64,000 nt of DNA from JARRKU01 sp050288425 (GCA_050288425.1 JBNKDU010000002.1:59546-123545), one strand, 5' to 3'. Shown: positions 1-8,411, counted from the first letter of the stretch. The notes: generated by a model from the letters alone, not told the origin. A program made the numbers and translations.

Positions 1-122
1 TGGATGCCATGATTTTCAGGAGCCGGCTTTACCGCCAGGCGGACCATCTGACCGGAATGAACGCCCACACCGGTGCATTCGGCCTCCCTGGCGATGGTGG
101 TTTGACAATGGGAATGATTCAT
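1..122 (-). CDS. lpxC: UDP-3-O-acyl-N-acetylglucosamine deacetylase LpxC, N-terminal fragment (runs off the left edge)
   Basis: Reading the minus strand from the ATG at 122-120 gives an open frame to the window edge containing TIAREAECTGVGVHSG and then VKPAPENHGI. This matches the conserved LpxC amino terminus, where TI-x(5)-C-x-G-x-G-x-HSG is followed by a strand ending PAP-x-x-GI. LpxC removes the acetyl group from UDP-3-O-acyl-GlcNAc, the committed step of lipid A synthesis, in the cytoplasm. Only about 40 codons are present, so the zinc ligands and catalytic residues lie outside the window. An AAGGA about 12 nt upstream of the ATG could be the ribosome binding site. It is divergent from comM. 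Identification rests on motif recall over a short stretch, but the match is distinctive. Confidence 0.8.
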   Translation of the reverse strand, partial: MNHSHCQTTIAREAECTGVGVHSGQMVRLAVKPAPENHGI

Positions 123-581
123 TGGGATATCTATCCTTGTGGGGGCGGATGAAAATTGGTATGTACCCCTCGATTTCAGATTCAGCGCTCCGTATTTTCA
201 TCAAGATACGGCCGGCAATACAACGGCGCCAATCTTTGCAGGCAAAATACGCAAATGAGACCGCTTTGTGGGTCCGCGAAATCTAAATGCGTTGATATAA
301 TTGCAAATACAATTCATCTGTTCCATCAAAATCGCACCCACCGATGGAGATGTGTGCAATTAGACACACTACTTAACCGAGATGCGGTCTTTTGACAACA
401 AAATTGTGCATGCCTGGATGCGACCAGATCGAAATCGCTGATCCGCTACTCCGACCGCCAAGGGGGTGGGGGCGTTTTCATGCAGCTGATAAGGGGCGAA
501 ACTGATACGGATGGCGTCCGACAGGGTCGCATTTGAATCGGATTCGTTTCGCACCAGGTGGAATTTTGGAGGTGCCATCGC
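123..581. other. Intergenic region between divergent lpxC and comM
   Basis: This 459-base stretch separates two divergent genes and must carry both promoters. The part around 220-330 is markedly more AT-rich than the surroundings. I see no convincing protein, structured RNA, repeat or well-spaced -35/-10 pair. The only clear signal is the GGAGG at 568-572, nine bases before the comM ATG at 582. Confidence 0.6.
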
Positions 582-2114
582 ATGCTCGCCAAAGTATCCA
601 GCGCGGCGGTAATCGGGATCGATGCCTACCAGGTGGAAGTAGAGGTCGATATCGTGAAGGGGCTGCCCAGTATGGTTACCGTCGGACTGCCGGAAATCGC
701 CGTGAAGGAGAGCAAAGAGCGGGTCCGGGCGGCCATCAAGAATTCGGGCTATCCGTTTCCGAGTGACCGGATCACCGTCAACCTGGCTCCGGCGCATATT
801 AAAAAACAGGGCACCGGATTCGACCTTCCCATTGCCCTGGGTATTCTCTGTGCCGCCGGTATCGTGCCGCAGGCGGCACTGAAAAAGTTTCTATTCCTGG
901 GCGAACTCAGCCTCGATGGGCGTATCAAGGCAGTGGCGGGTGTGCTGCCCATGGCGCATGCACTCCATGAACGCGGCTGCCGTGCCCTGGTCGTTCCCCA
1001 AGCCAACCGCAAGGAGGCAGCGGTGGTGAAAGGGTTGGCGGTGTATGCCGTCCGGAACCTCGGGCAGGCAGTCGAGTTCATTGCCGGAAATTGCGCCCTG
1101 GAACCCGAAGCGATCCATTCTTCTCAGATTTTTCTCACCACTCCGGAGTCTTCGGTAGATTTTGCCGAAGTAAATGGCCAGGACCATGTGAAGCGGGCCA
1201 TGGAAATCGCTGCGGCCGGTGGGCATAATCTTTTGATGGTCGGCCCTCCAGGAGCCGGTAAAACCATGCTGGCGAGAAGATTGCCCTCCATTCTGCCTTC
1301 CCTGACTTACGACGAGGCCATCGAGACTACAAAGATTTACAGTGTCGTGGGGCTGCTGGAGCAGGACCAGTCGCTGATCACGCAAAGACCCTTTCGAGCG
1401 CCCCATCATACCGTTTCCGATGCCGGACTCATCGGCGGTGGTGCCCGACCCCGCCCCGGAGAAGTGAGCCTGGCGCATAATGGAGTGTTGTTTCTGGATG
1501 AACTGCCCGAGTATAAGAAAAATGTTCTGGAAGTACTCCGACAACCTCTCGAAGATCGTATCGTCACCATATCCCGGGCACAAGCCAGCTTGACGTATCC
1601 GGCCAGTTTTATGCTGGTGGCAGCCATGAATCCCTGCCCCTGTGGCTATGCCACCGATCCGCAGCATGATTGCCAATGTTCGGGGCAAAGGATATTTCAA
1701 TACCGGGCGAAAATATCGGGGCCGTTGATGGACCGGCTCGATCTGCATGTGGAGGTTCCGGCCGTGCCCATAGAAGCACTTTCGACCCTGGCACGTGCGG
1801 AGCCCTCCTTCGCCATCCGTCAACGTGTGAAGGCGGCACGTCGCCTTCAGATCCATCGCTTCCATCGATCCCGCATTTACTGCAATGCCCAGATGTCGAG
1901 CCGTCATATCCGGAATTATTGCCGGCTGGATTCCGTAGCAGAAAAACTCCTGGCGGCGGCGGTAAAAAAATTCGGCCTGTCGGCCCGGGCCTATTTTCGG
2001 GTTCTCAAGATTGCGCGTACCATCGCAGATCTGTCCGCAGCGCCTGAACTGCGGCCGGAACATATATCAGAGGCAACCCAATATCGTGCATTTGACCGAA
2101 ATACTGCCGCATAG
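582..2114 (+). CDS. comM: YifB/ComM family Mg-chelatase-like AAA+ ATPase
   Basis: A 510-residue protein, the normal length for the YifB/ComM family. ComM is a hexameric helicase that promotes branch migration during recombination of incoming DNA in naturally transformable bacteria; its role in non-competent species is less clear. The order is an N-terminal ChlI/Lon-protease-like domain (VEVDIVKGLPSMVTVGLP near residue 20), a Walker A GPPGAGKTMLARR around residue 222, Walker B LFLDELPE around residue 305, and a C-terminal Mg-chelatase helical domain. A cysteine group (NPCPCGY ... CQC) around residues 350-365 is typical. The start at 582 is chosen over the in-frame GTG at 558 because MLAKVSSAAVIGIDAY is the family N-terminus and GGAGG lies nine bases upstream. 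Confidence 0.95.
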   Translation: MLAKVSSAAVIGIDAYQVEVEVDIVKGLPSMVTVGLPEIAVKESKERVRAAIKNSGYPFPSDRITVNLAPAHIKKQGTGFDLPIALGILCAAGIVPQAALKKFLFLGELSLDGRIKAVAGVLPMAHALHERGCRALVVPQANRKEAAVVKGLAVYAVRNLGQAVEFIAGNCALEPEAIHSSQIFLTTPESSVDFAEVNGQDHVKRAMEIAAAGGHNLLMVGPPGAGKTMLARRLPSILPSLTYDEAIETTKIYSVVGLLEQDQSLITQRPFRAPHHTVSDAGLIGGGARPRPGEVSLAHNGVLFLDELPEYKKNVLEVLRQPLEDRIVTISRAQASLTYPASFMLVAAMNPCPCGYATDPQHDCQCSGQRIFQYRAKISGPLMDRLDLHVEVPAVPIEALSTLARAEPSFAIRQRVKAARRLQIHRFHRSRIYCNAQMSSRHIRNYCRLDSVAEKLLAAAVKKFGLSARAYFRVLKIARTIADLSAAPELRPEHISEATQYRAFDRNTAA

Positions 2115-2418
2115 TGATAGTTCTGCAGAAGCGCTGGCACATCGGCGTGTGCCTGGCGCGATGGATTTGAAGAAAATTATCGGCCCGGAGCGGATATGCG
2201 CCTTGTGAGACGGGACGCTTGAATTTATGGGCAAAAGCGAAAAAATCAAAAGTCTTAAGCTGGCAGAATCGCTATCTCTGCGGGTCTTTGGATTTCTTTT
2301 CCCAAAAAACCGCGACTGGTCGGCATTTATGTATTGACAAAGGATACGAAAGGTATGTAAATGCCAAATATAGCGAGTGTTGGCGTAGTTTCTCATCTAT
2401 TAAAAAGGAGGATTCAGA
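2115..2418. other. Intergenic region between comM and the HU gene
   Basis: About 300 bases with no supported gene. A short GGCACA/TGTGCC hairpin lies near 2140-2160 but has no T-run, so it is weak as a terminator of comM. The right half becomes AT-rich and carries the probable HU promoter at 2334-2362. Confidence 0.5.
2334..2362 (+). promoter_or_regulatory. Probable sigma-70 promoter of the HU gene
   Basis: A perfect TTGACA (2334-2339) is followed after 14 to 18 bases by TATGTAAAT, whose alternative registers give weak -10 matches. The transcript would start about 50 bases before the HU ATG. The -35 is strong and the -10 is poor. Confidence 0.45.
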
Positions 2419-2691
2419 ATGACTAAAGCGGAAATCGTCGAAAAAATGGCCAAAGATGCCGACATCACCAAGGCCGCAGCTCAAACCTGCCTCGAATCTT
2501 TCATTACCAGTGTAACCAAAGCGTTGAAGAAAAAAGATGGCAAAGTCACTTTGGTGGGATTCGGAACATTCCAGAAGACACGCCGGAAAGCCCGCAAAGG
2601 CAGAAATCCCCAAACCGGCGAAGTCATTAAAATTAAGGCCACCAACGTTGTAAAGTTCAAACCGGGCAAGAAACTCAAAGACGCCATCTAA
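2419..2691 (+). CDS. HU family DNA-binding protein
   Basis: A 90-residue histone-like protein, the standard HU/IHF size. It begins MTKAEIVEKMAKDADITKAA (helical dimerisation part), continues with the GFGTF turn, and carries the DNA-binding arm with GRNPQTGE and IKA around residues 60-75, ending VVKFKPGKKLKDAI. The RNPQTGE motif is the signature of the family; its proline intercalates in DNA. It binds and bends DNA as a dimer in the nucleoid. A strong AAGGAGG sits before the ATG, a TTGACA-type promoter lies upstream, and a canonical terminator follows 21 bases after the stop, so it is probably a single-gene, highly expressed unit. Whether it is HupA- or HupB-like cannot be said. Confidence 0.97.
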   Translation: MTKAEIVEKMAKDADITKAAAQTCLESFITSVTKALKKKDGKVTLVGFGTFQKTRRKARKGRNPQTGEVIKIKATNVVKFKPGKKLKDAI

Positions 2692-2712
2692 GCCCCTCTC
2701 CGATTCTTCTAG

Positions 2713-2747
2713 AGCAGCCTGATGACCGGGTTCAGGCTGCTTTATTT
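2713..2747 (+). terminator. Rho-independent terminator of the HU gene
   Basis: A perfect 10-bp stem, AGCAGCCTGA (2713-2722) with TCAGGCTGCT (2732-2741), encloses a 9-base loop and is followed by TTTATTTG. Confidence 0.9.
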
Positions 2748-3016
2748 GTCTTCACGGTCGGTTTCCCTTTCCTTACCAATAAAGACGGCACCCCATCGGC
2801 CCGGTCCTCCCATGCATCCGAACGCTACCGGACTTTGCCTTGGTTCCATGCCGGAACCGACCCTGCACGGCTTGCATGGCAGCCGGTTTCCACAAGTTCG
2901 CAGTCATGACGGCCAATAGCTGCGCGGTTGGGGAATGAGCGGAAATGCCCTGGCTCTCCGACGATCATGGATCCGGATGGCAGGCAATATTCCGGGCCAA
3001 TCAAGAAGAGGTGTTA
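2748..3016. other. Intergenic region, no feature recognised
   Basis: About 270 bases between the HU terminator and the 3' end of the converging small zinc-ribbon gene. I found no supported coding frame or strong structure. Confidence 0.4.
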
Positions 3017-3253
3017 TTACGCATTCGCGGCGATATGGGCTTTGTAGCAACGGCGTTCGACGTATTGCTCCCTAGAGGGATCGTATACCGCCTCTCTTTC
3101 GTGAATGATTTTCGCGCCCCCTTCCCAGGCCCCGCAGGCCACCACCACCGGATCGCCGAGGTTGAACTTATTGCCGCAGGCCGGGCAACCTTCCCCGTTG
3201 AACTTATTCAGATGTTCCAGGCCCATGATGAACGAAAATTTGTTATTCTTCAT
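3017..3253 (-). CDS. Small zinc-ribbon-like protein of unknown function
   Basis: A 78-residue protein starting MKNNKFSFIMGLEHLNKFNG. It contains CPACG (one zinc knuckle) followed by the strand GDPVVVACGAWEGG and a later C near RRCYKAHIA, so a four-cysteine metal site (two in CPAC, one in VACG, one in RRC) is plausible. The longer upstream frame is rejected because a GGAGGG lies just before the ATG at 3253 and the upstream residues have no family character. It may represent the short zinc-ribbon proteins common in Desulfobacterota; the function is unknown. It is divergent from the downstream sigma-factor gene. Confidence 0.65.
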   Translation of the reverse strand: MKNNKFSFIMGLEHLNKFNGEGCPACGNKFNLGDPVVVACGAWEGGAKIIHEREAVYDPSREQYVERRCYKAHIAANA

Positions 3254-3485
3254 ATGTCTACCCTCCGCACTGCCATTTGAAGAAACCATCCACAGGCAGG
3301 CATTTCCTATAGTAAAACCGGCAGTTGCCGTGTCAACCGAACAGTGGGGGGCCAACTTGCCGGAACGGAAACCGTGGACGGCACGGCGATACAGCCGCGC
3401 TGTTCCAGTGCCGAGTTGATCTATGCAAACCGCTTTGATATAGCTGACGAAGTGACCCATCAAACGTCCAGTCGAGGATCAGCAC

Positions 3486-4076
3486 ATGACCACAGACACG
3501 CCGGACCGTCCGGATTCTTCGCCGCCACCGGACCAGTGGGTCGATCTTTTCGGCAATTACATGTATCGATTCGCCCTTTCACGCATCGCCGAACCAGAGA
3601 CTGCGCAGGACCTCGTGCAAGAGGCGTTGGTGGCCGCCATCCAGTCCTATGGTCGCTTCCAGGGCAAATCATCGGTCAAAACCTGGTTGATTGCCATCTT
3701 GAAACGGAAGATCGTCGATCATTACCGCCGGCGCAGCAATCGACAGGCCACCGATGACGTCGAGTCCCTGGCCAACAGCATGGACAAGGTTTTCAATGAT
3801 ACCGGGCACTGGCGTGTCAGGCCCAATGAATGGGTCACCAATCCAAGCTCGGCTTATGAACAACACGAATTCATGGATGTTCTGTATCAGTGCCTGTCCA
3901 ATATCCCCCAGCGACTCGCGGAAATCTTCATGCTGCGTGAATTTGATGAGATGAGTACCGCTGAAATTTGTAAGCAATTGTCCATTTCGGAGTCCAATAG
4001 CTGGGTCATGCTTTATCGCGCCCGTATGCATTTACGCAGCTGTCTGGAATCCAACTGGCTCAATGACGCCGATTAG
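3486..4076 (+). CDS. RNA polymerase sigma factor, ECF (sigma-70) family
   Basis: A 196-residue protein with only the sigma-2 and sigma-4 domains, as in group IV (ECF) sigma factors. Region 2 is around residues 15-80 (AQDLVQEALVAAIQSY, then the -10-reading KTWLIAILKRKIVDHYRRR). A linker of about 45 residues follows. Region 4 is around 135-185 (IPQRLAEIFMLREFDEMSTA, then the helix-turn-helix CKQLSISESNSWVMLYRAR). It would direct RNA polymerase to a stress or envelope regulon. GAGGA lies seven bases before the ATG. The next gene starts 12 bases downstream and looks like a zinc-type anti-sigma partner, the usual ECF arrangement. Confidence 0.93.
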   Translation: MTTDTPDRPDSSPPPDQWVDLFGNYMYRFALSRIAEPETAQDLVQEALVAAIQSYGRFQGKSSVKTWLIAILKRKIVDHYRRRSNRQATDDVESLANSMDKVFNDTGHWRVRPNEWVTNPSSAYEQHEFMDVLYQCLSNIPQRLAEIFMLREFDEMSTAEICKQLSISESNSWVMLYRARMHLRSCLESNWLNDAD

Positions 4077-4088
4077 GAGTAGCGACCC

Positions 4089-4373
4089 ATGTCGCGTTGG
4101 ATGATCAATTGTAAGGAACATTCGATCCTGGCATCGGAAAATCTGGATCGAAGACTCTCGTTCTGGGAACGGGTATCGGTCTGGATTCATCAGATGCTGT
4201 GCCCTCCCTGCCAGGTATTGCAGAAGCAGCTCAGCACCATTCGAGCGGCTTGCCGGGCCGCCCGGGCAGATGACAGCATTACGGATCCGGAAGCTTGTCG
4301 TTTGCCCAACGAGGTGAGCGAGCGCCTCAAGGGAATGATCCAGGAAATCGCTACCGACAAACAAAGGCGCTGA
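4089..4373 (+). CDS. Possible zinc-binding anti-sigma factor (ZAS-like)
   Basis: A 94-residue soluble protein placed 12 bases after the ECF sigma gene with its own AGGAG. The N-terminal half holds CKEHSILASENLDRRLSFWE and then LCPPCQVLQKQL, giving the H-x(n)-C-x2-C pattern of the zinc anti-sigma fold, in which one helix blocks the sigma factor. No membrane segment is visible, so it would be a cytoplasmic sensor rather than a transmembrane anti-sigma factor. The role is inferred from the motif and from gene order. Confidence 0.7.
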   Translation: MSRWMINCKEHSILASENLDRRLSFWERVSVWIHQMLCPPCQVLQKQLSTIRAACRAARADDSITDPEACRLPNEVSERLKGMIQEIATDKQRR

Positions 4374-4522
4374 GCAGCCCATCCCCGAAAAACTCCCTAT
4401 GACCTCGGAATATCCCTGTGGGTATCGCCTTTCGCAGGCCGTCATATCCACGGGGTGGGTTTTTCCGTTGCATCCGGGATCTGAAGCGCGGAATCGTGAG
4501 TTGATCTCTGGGGAGGTGGGAT

Positions 4523-5017
4523 TCAGCGACCGAAGTCTTCCAGTAAATCCCGGAGTACCTCTCGAATGATCTCCGGGGGGAAACCGCGTCCCAACAGAAA
4601 GCGATAGAGCCTGGACTCGAGCGATTTTCCCCGGCCGTCGGGTCGGGTGGCGGCAAGCTTTTTACGCAGGACCTGCCGGCACTGCTCCGTCTGTGCCTGA
4701 TCCGTACAATGGGATTCGAGTACCCGGGCGCTTAAGTCGCCGTCCAACCCTTTGGCGGACATGGATTGATGGATTCTCCGGCGACCATACCCGCGTTCCA
4801 GCATCTGACGGACCAGCTGATGCGCATAGCGTTCATCGTCCAGATAGCTGTACTGCCTGCACTCTTCGATGACTCGGGCGATGGGCGCTTCGGAAAAGCC
4901 CTTGCGCTTCAGTTTGCCGATCAGTTCCGCACGGCTGTGATCGCGGCGGGTCAACAGCCGCAAGGCCGTATCCAGACATTTCTTCTCCTCCAATTCGGAT
5001 AATGGATTGGCCGGCAT
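4523..5017 (-). CDS. recX: Regulatory protein RecX
   Basis: A 164-residue protein with the three-helix repeats of RecX: LRLLTRRDHSRAELIGKLKR, then YSYLDDERYAHQLVRQMLER with GYGRRRIHQSMSAKGL, and a third repeat ending FLLGRGFPPEIIREVL. RecX binds along the RecA filament and modulates recombination and the SOS response. The frame opens further upstream, but the start at 5017 (MPANPLSELEEKK) gives a normal RecX length. recA is not adjacent, unlike the common recA-recX pair. Confidence 0.9.
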   Translation of the reverse strand: MPANPLSELEEKKCLDTALRLLTRRDHSRAELIGKLKRKGFSEAPIARVIEECRQYSYLDDERYAHQLVRQMLERGYGRRRIHQSMSAKGLDGDLSARVLESHCTDQAQTEQCRQVLRKKLAATRPDGRGKSLESRLYRFLLGRGFPPEIIREVLRDLLEDFGR

Positions 5018-5109
5018 GGGTCTCGTGTCTTGTTTACGCGGTTTACAGCATCCGCCGTCCGTGGCGAGTAAAACCCGGCTTCGCGGAACCCGCTGTCCGG
5101 TGCCGATCG

Positions 5110-5313
5110 TCAATCAAACGCGACCCCCGGCTGGATACCCAATTTCTTGAGGGCGATGGCCAGGGGACAGAAACCGGTGAACGCCGCCTGAAGCATATTG
5201 AGTCCCACGAATGCCGTCAGGATCAACCAATATCCGCTGTGTAGCCGGGAAAGCAGCAGGCTTACAAGGATCATGCTGCCTGCAAATGCCATTACCAAAC
5301 GATCGATTGTCAT
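5110..5313 (-). CDS. Small inner-membrane protein, DUF2892/YgaP transmembrane-domain type
   Basis: A 67-residue protein, MTIDRLVMAFAGSMILVSLL followed by a second hydrophobic segment (YWLILTAFVGLNMLQAAFTG) and a short tail (FCPLAIALKKLGIQPG). The motif from NRLVMAFAG to FTGFCP-hyd is the hallmark of the YgaP-type two-helix domain, which in other species is fused to rhodanese. Here it stands alone. The start at 5313 has GGAGG seven bases upstream; longer upstream starts are not supported. It lies 92 bases upstream of recX on the same strand. Function unknown, possibly linked to sulfur or thiosulfate handling by analogy only. Confidence 0.8.
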   Translation of the reverse strand: MTIDRLVMAFAGSMILVSLLLSRLHSGYWLILTAFVGLNMLQAAFTGFCPLAIALKKLGIQPGVAFD

Positions 5314-5569
5314 TTGAACCTCCATGGTGCCCTTTCCAGGGCGATAGGCGTTTGTCTCTTTATGAACTCGGCGGGGTGAATTGGTTACAAACTGACCGGG
5401 ATTCATGGGTGCGACAACCTTTGCATTGCCTTCTGTGGCCGGATGGCATAGCTTGCCCGGAAACCCGATGCGGCCATTATAGAATGAGGCCGAACGGATG
5501 CAAAGGGGCAAGAGCGCCTTGTACGTAGACCGCACCTTCCGGCCGTGGATAGGCCGGTGACGTGATCGA

Positions 5570-5597
5570 TTGACAACAGGTGGGATCGCCTTACTTT
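5570..5597 (+). promoter_or_regulatory. Possible promoter of the zinc-ribbon/HEAT gene
   Basis: TTGACA (5570-5575) followed after 16 bases by TACTTT. The -35 is perfect and the -10 poor. It sits 76 bases before the start codon at 5651. Confidence 0.4.
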
Positions 5598-5650
5598 AGT
5601 GTCCATGCCTGAAGAAAGAATACCAAAAAGTGAAACGGAGCGAATAACCG

Positions 5651-6328
5651 ATGGTCATTGAAACGAAACAGGAGTATCTCGAGCGGGTTCTGGAGATGGA
5701 AAAGCCCAAATGTCCCCACTGCAACGAAACGATGAATCTATGGGAAGTCCCGCCGATCACCTACGCCGATGGCTTGGGCTGGGGCAGTCCCTATCTCTTT
5801 CTCTGCTTCAACGACGAATGCCCCCTCTACATCCAGGGCTGGGCGGAGTTGGAGGAAAACTATGCCCACAAGGCTTCTGTGCGCTGCTTCAACTATCCGG
5901 GAACCGACCAATTCGAATTCATGCCCGTGTTCAGCCCCATGGGAGCCAAAGGCCAGATCATCGACGATCAGGCGCTGGCAGAGCAGGAGGCACTGAATGC
6001 CAACATCAAGAAGGGATTTTCCATCCTCGCCGATTGCTATGTCAACAAGGACGGTGCCACCGTGATGCAATTGCTGTCCGATCCCTGCGAACCGGTACGC
6101 GTGCGGGTGAAGGCGGCCGAGATGATCGGAGATATCGGCCCGGTGGAAGCCATCGAACCCCTGCGGTGCATGCGTTCCGGCAACAAGCTTCTTCAGGAGG
6201 CCATCGAAGCCGCCATCGGTAAAATCCACCAACGCCACTTTACCCGCGAATGTCCGTTCTGCGCCGAGATCATCAAGAAAAGGGCCAAGATCTGCAAACA
6301 CTGCAATCATGAAGTCGCCGGCAAGTAA
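5651..6328 (+). CDS. Zinc-ribbon protein with a HEAT-like segment, function unknown
   Basis: A 225-residue soluble protein. An N-terminal zinc knuckle uses C21/C24 (KCPHCNE) and C52/C57 (CFNDEC). A central part (about 140-195) reads like one or two HEAT repeats (PVRVRVKAAEMIGDIGPVEA). The C-terminus has a second ribbon, CPFC-x(10)-CKHC at residues 201-218. The combination suggests a scaffold or adaptor rather than an enzyme, because no catalytic motif is visible. Similar architectures occur in sulfate reducers as uncharacterised proteins (recalled, not checked). It stands alone between the divergent small membrane gene and converging gpmI. Confidence 0.75.
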   Translation: MVIETKQEYLERVLEMEKPKCPHCNETMNLWEVPPITYADGLGWGSPYLFLCFNDECPLYIQGWAELEENYAHKASVRCFNYPGTDQFEFMPVFSPMGAKGQIIDDQALAEQEALNANIKKGFSILADCYVNKDGATVMQLLSDPCEPVRVRVKAAEMIGDIGPVEAIEPLRCMRSGNKLLQEAIEAAIGKIHQRHFTRECPFCAEIIKKRAKICKHCNHEVAGK

Positions 6329-6403
6329 TCCCTTGAAACGCCATGGCCGGGGTGGCCGATGGGCTCCCGCATCGAAGAGTCGGAGAGAAGACCCCCCGGG
6401 CCT

Positions 6404-7948
6404 TCAATCTCCCAGAAGCGACTTTCCGGTCATTTCGGGGGGCTGAACCAAGCCCATCAATTCCAGGATGGTCGGTGCGATATCCCCCAACACTCCCGAC
6501 TCCAGGCGACAATGGCGCCGCTGATCCTCGACGAGGACCAGAGGCACCGGATTGGTGGTGTGGGCGGTGTGAATCTTTCCGTCGGCCTCGACCATCATTT
6601 CGGCATTGCCGTGATCGGCTGTGATCAGCAAGGCTCCGTCCTGGTCCAAAACAGCTTCCGCAATTCGACCCACACATTGATCCACGGTCTGGACGGCAGA
6701 AATGGCGGCCTCCAGAACGCCGGTATGGCCCACCATGTCCATGTTGGCAAAATTGAGCACGATCAGGTCATAGGTTCGGGAAGCAATCCGTTGCAGGACT
6801 TCCTCGGTGACCGCCAGGGCGCTCATTTCGGGCTTGTGGTCATAGGTCGGTACGTCCCGCGGCGACGGGATCAGGCAGCGGTCTTCGCCCTCGAACGGCT
6901 TCTCTTCCCCTCCGTTGAAGAAATAAGTGACATGCGCATATTTTTCCGTCTCCGCGATGCGCAGCTGTTTCAGGCCCTGCCCGCTGACGATTTCGCCCAA
7001 AATGGCTTTCAGGTGCACCGGCGGGTAAGCAACGGGCAGATCAAAGGTTTCGTCGTATAGGGTCATGCAGGTATAGGCGGCCAGGTCTGGATAGACCCGA
7101 CGTTCAAATTCGTCGAAGGTCGCTTCGGTCAACGCGCGGGTGATCTGGCGTACGCGATCGGCCCGGAAATTGAAGACCATCACGCCGTCGCCGTCCTGGA
7201 GCGTTGCCAGCGGCTCGCCGGCCGACGATGTCATCACGATGGGTTTGACGAACTCATCGGTCTCGCCGCGGTCGTACGCCGCGGCCACGGCTTGCTCGGG
7301 GTCACTCTCCTTGCGGCCCTCGCCCCGGGTGTACAGGTCGTATGCCAGCCGGGTGCGTTCCCAGCGGGTGTCCCGGTCCATGGCATAATAGCGCCCGCAG
7401 ATCGAGGCGATCTTCCCGATGTCATTGGCCTCCATATGCGCCTGGAGACGCTGGATATACCCCCTGCCGCCGTGGGGCGGTGTATCGCGTCCGTCCAGGA
7501 TCGCATGGACAAACACCTTGCGCTGTCCGCGCTTTCCGGCCAGGTCGAGCAGGGCCAGCAGGTGGGTGAGCTGGCTGTGGACCCCCCCGTCGGACACCAG
7601 CCCCAGCAGGTGCAGCGCGCCGTCGTTTTCCCGGACCTGGTCGATGGTCCGGTTGATGGCGGAATTCTCGAAGAAGCTCCGGTCGCGGATGGCCCGGTCG
7701 ATGCGCATCAGGTCCTGGTAGACGATCCGGCCGGCCCCGATATTCATGTGGCCCACCTCCGAATTGCCCATAATCCCTGCCGGCAGCCCCACGGCCTGAC
7801 CCGAGGTGGCCAATTCGGCCACCGGGTATTGGCCCAGCAATCGGTCCAGGACCGGAGTCCGGGCCATGGAGACGGCGTTGCCATTGTCTTCGGGGCGTAT
7901 GCCCCAGCCATCCAGTATCATCAACATCACCGGTTTGGATCGCTTCAT
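6404..7948 (-). CDS. gpmI: 2,3-bisphosphoglycerate-independent phosphoglycerate mutase
   Basis: A 514-residue protein, the usual iPGM length. It interconverts 3- and 2-phosphoglycerate in glycolysis and gluconeogenesis using two manganese ions. The N-terminus MLMILDGWGIRPEDNGNAV supplies the first metal aspartate. MGNSEVGHMNIGAGR contains the phosphorylated serine, around residue 62. Arginine-rich substrate motifs follow (NFRADRVRQ), and the C-terminal metal site is in NFANMDMVGHTG and TADHGNAE. It begins 49 bases downstream of rsfS on the same strand and could be the last gene of the rplU-rpmA-obgE-nadD-rsfS run. Confidence 0.97.
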   Translation of the reverse strand: MKRSKPVMLMILDGWGIRPEDNGNAVSMARTPVLDRLLGQYPVAELATSGQAVGLPAGIMGNSEVGHMNIGAGRIVYQDLMRIDRAIRDRSFFENSAINRTIDQVRENDGALHLLGLVSDGGVHSQLTHLLALLDLAGKRGQRKVFVHAILDGRDTPPHGGRGYIQRLQAHMEANDIGKIASICGRYYAMDRDTRWERTRLAYDLYTRGEGRKESDPEQAVAAAYDRGETDEFVKPIVMTSSAGEPLATLQDGDGVMVFNFRADRVRQITRALTEATFDEFERRVYPDLAAYTCMTLYDETFDLPVAYPPVHLKAILGEIVSGQGLKQLRIAETEKYAHVTYFFNGGEEKPFEGEDRCLIPSPRDVPTYDHKPEMSALAVTEEVLQRIASRTYDLIVLNFANMDMVGHTGVLEAAISAVQTVDQCVGRIAEAVLDQDGALLITADHGNAEMMVEADGKIHTAHTTNPVPLVLVEDQRRHCRLESGVLGDIAPTILELMGLVQPPEMTGKSLLGD

Positions 7949-7997
7949 TCGCTTTTCCCTTCGGGAGTTTGTTTTTCAGGACCGGGTTCGCCCGAAA

Positions 7998-8411
7998 CTA
8001 ATCGATAATAATCTCTTCGCCGGTAAAAGGTTCGTCCGTGGACGGTCGATCGGCCTTCAGACTGGCGGTCGTCACCCGCTTGGCGTCCACCCACAGCCCT
8101 TCCAGGTCGTAAAATGTACGCGTCTCCTCATAAAAAACATGAATGATGACATTGCCGTAGTCCATCAGGACCCAAAGCCCCTCCTTGCGTCCTTCGATGC
8201 TCATCGGGCGGATGTTCTTCTTCTTCAGGAATCGTTCGATATGGTCGGCAATGGCATTGACCTGTCGATTGGATCGGCCGCTGCATATGATAAACGCATC
8301 GGCCAGGGATGTCAGCTCGTGGACATCCAGCACCACCACGGCCTGGGCTTTTTTCCCTACCGCGGCCTGCACGTAAAGATCGAGTTGCGGATCGAGTTCG
8401 TATTTGCTCAT
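7998..8411 (-). CDS. rsfS: Ribosomal silencing factor RsfS (YbeB/iojap family)
   Basis: A 137-residue protein with the iojap fold: VVVLDVHELTSLADAFIICS, the GRSNRQVNAIADHI helix, and the EGLWVLMDYGNVIIHVFYEE strand-turn. RsfS binds ribosomal protein L14 and blocks subunit joining during starvation. The start codon at 8411 overlaps the nadD stop in an ATGA arrangement, implying translational coupling; nadD-rsfS adjacency is widely conserved. The longer upstream reading lies inside nadD and is not supported. An acidic tail (GEEIIID) follows the domain. Confidence 0.95.
   Translation of the reverse strand: MSKYELDPQLDLYVQAAVGKKAQAVVVLDVHELTSLADAFIICSGRSNRQVNAIADHIERFLKKKNIRPMSIEGRKEGLWVLMDYGNVIIHVFYEETRTFYDLEGLWVDAKRVTTASLKADRPSTDEPFTGEEIIID

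Noticed and set aside
16..204. A 62-codon minus-strand frame at the left edge
   Set aside because: It lies in a different frame from the lpxC N-terminus, which has clear family motifs over the same bases.
5445..5460. Possible sigma-54 element (TGGCA followed by TTGC)
   Set aside because: The spacing between GG and GC is eight rather than ten bases, and it is not placed before a gene start on that strand.
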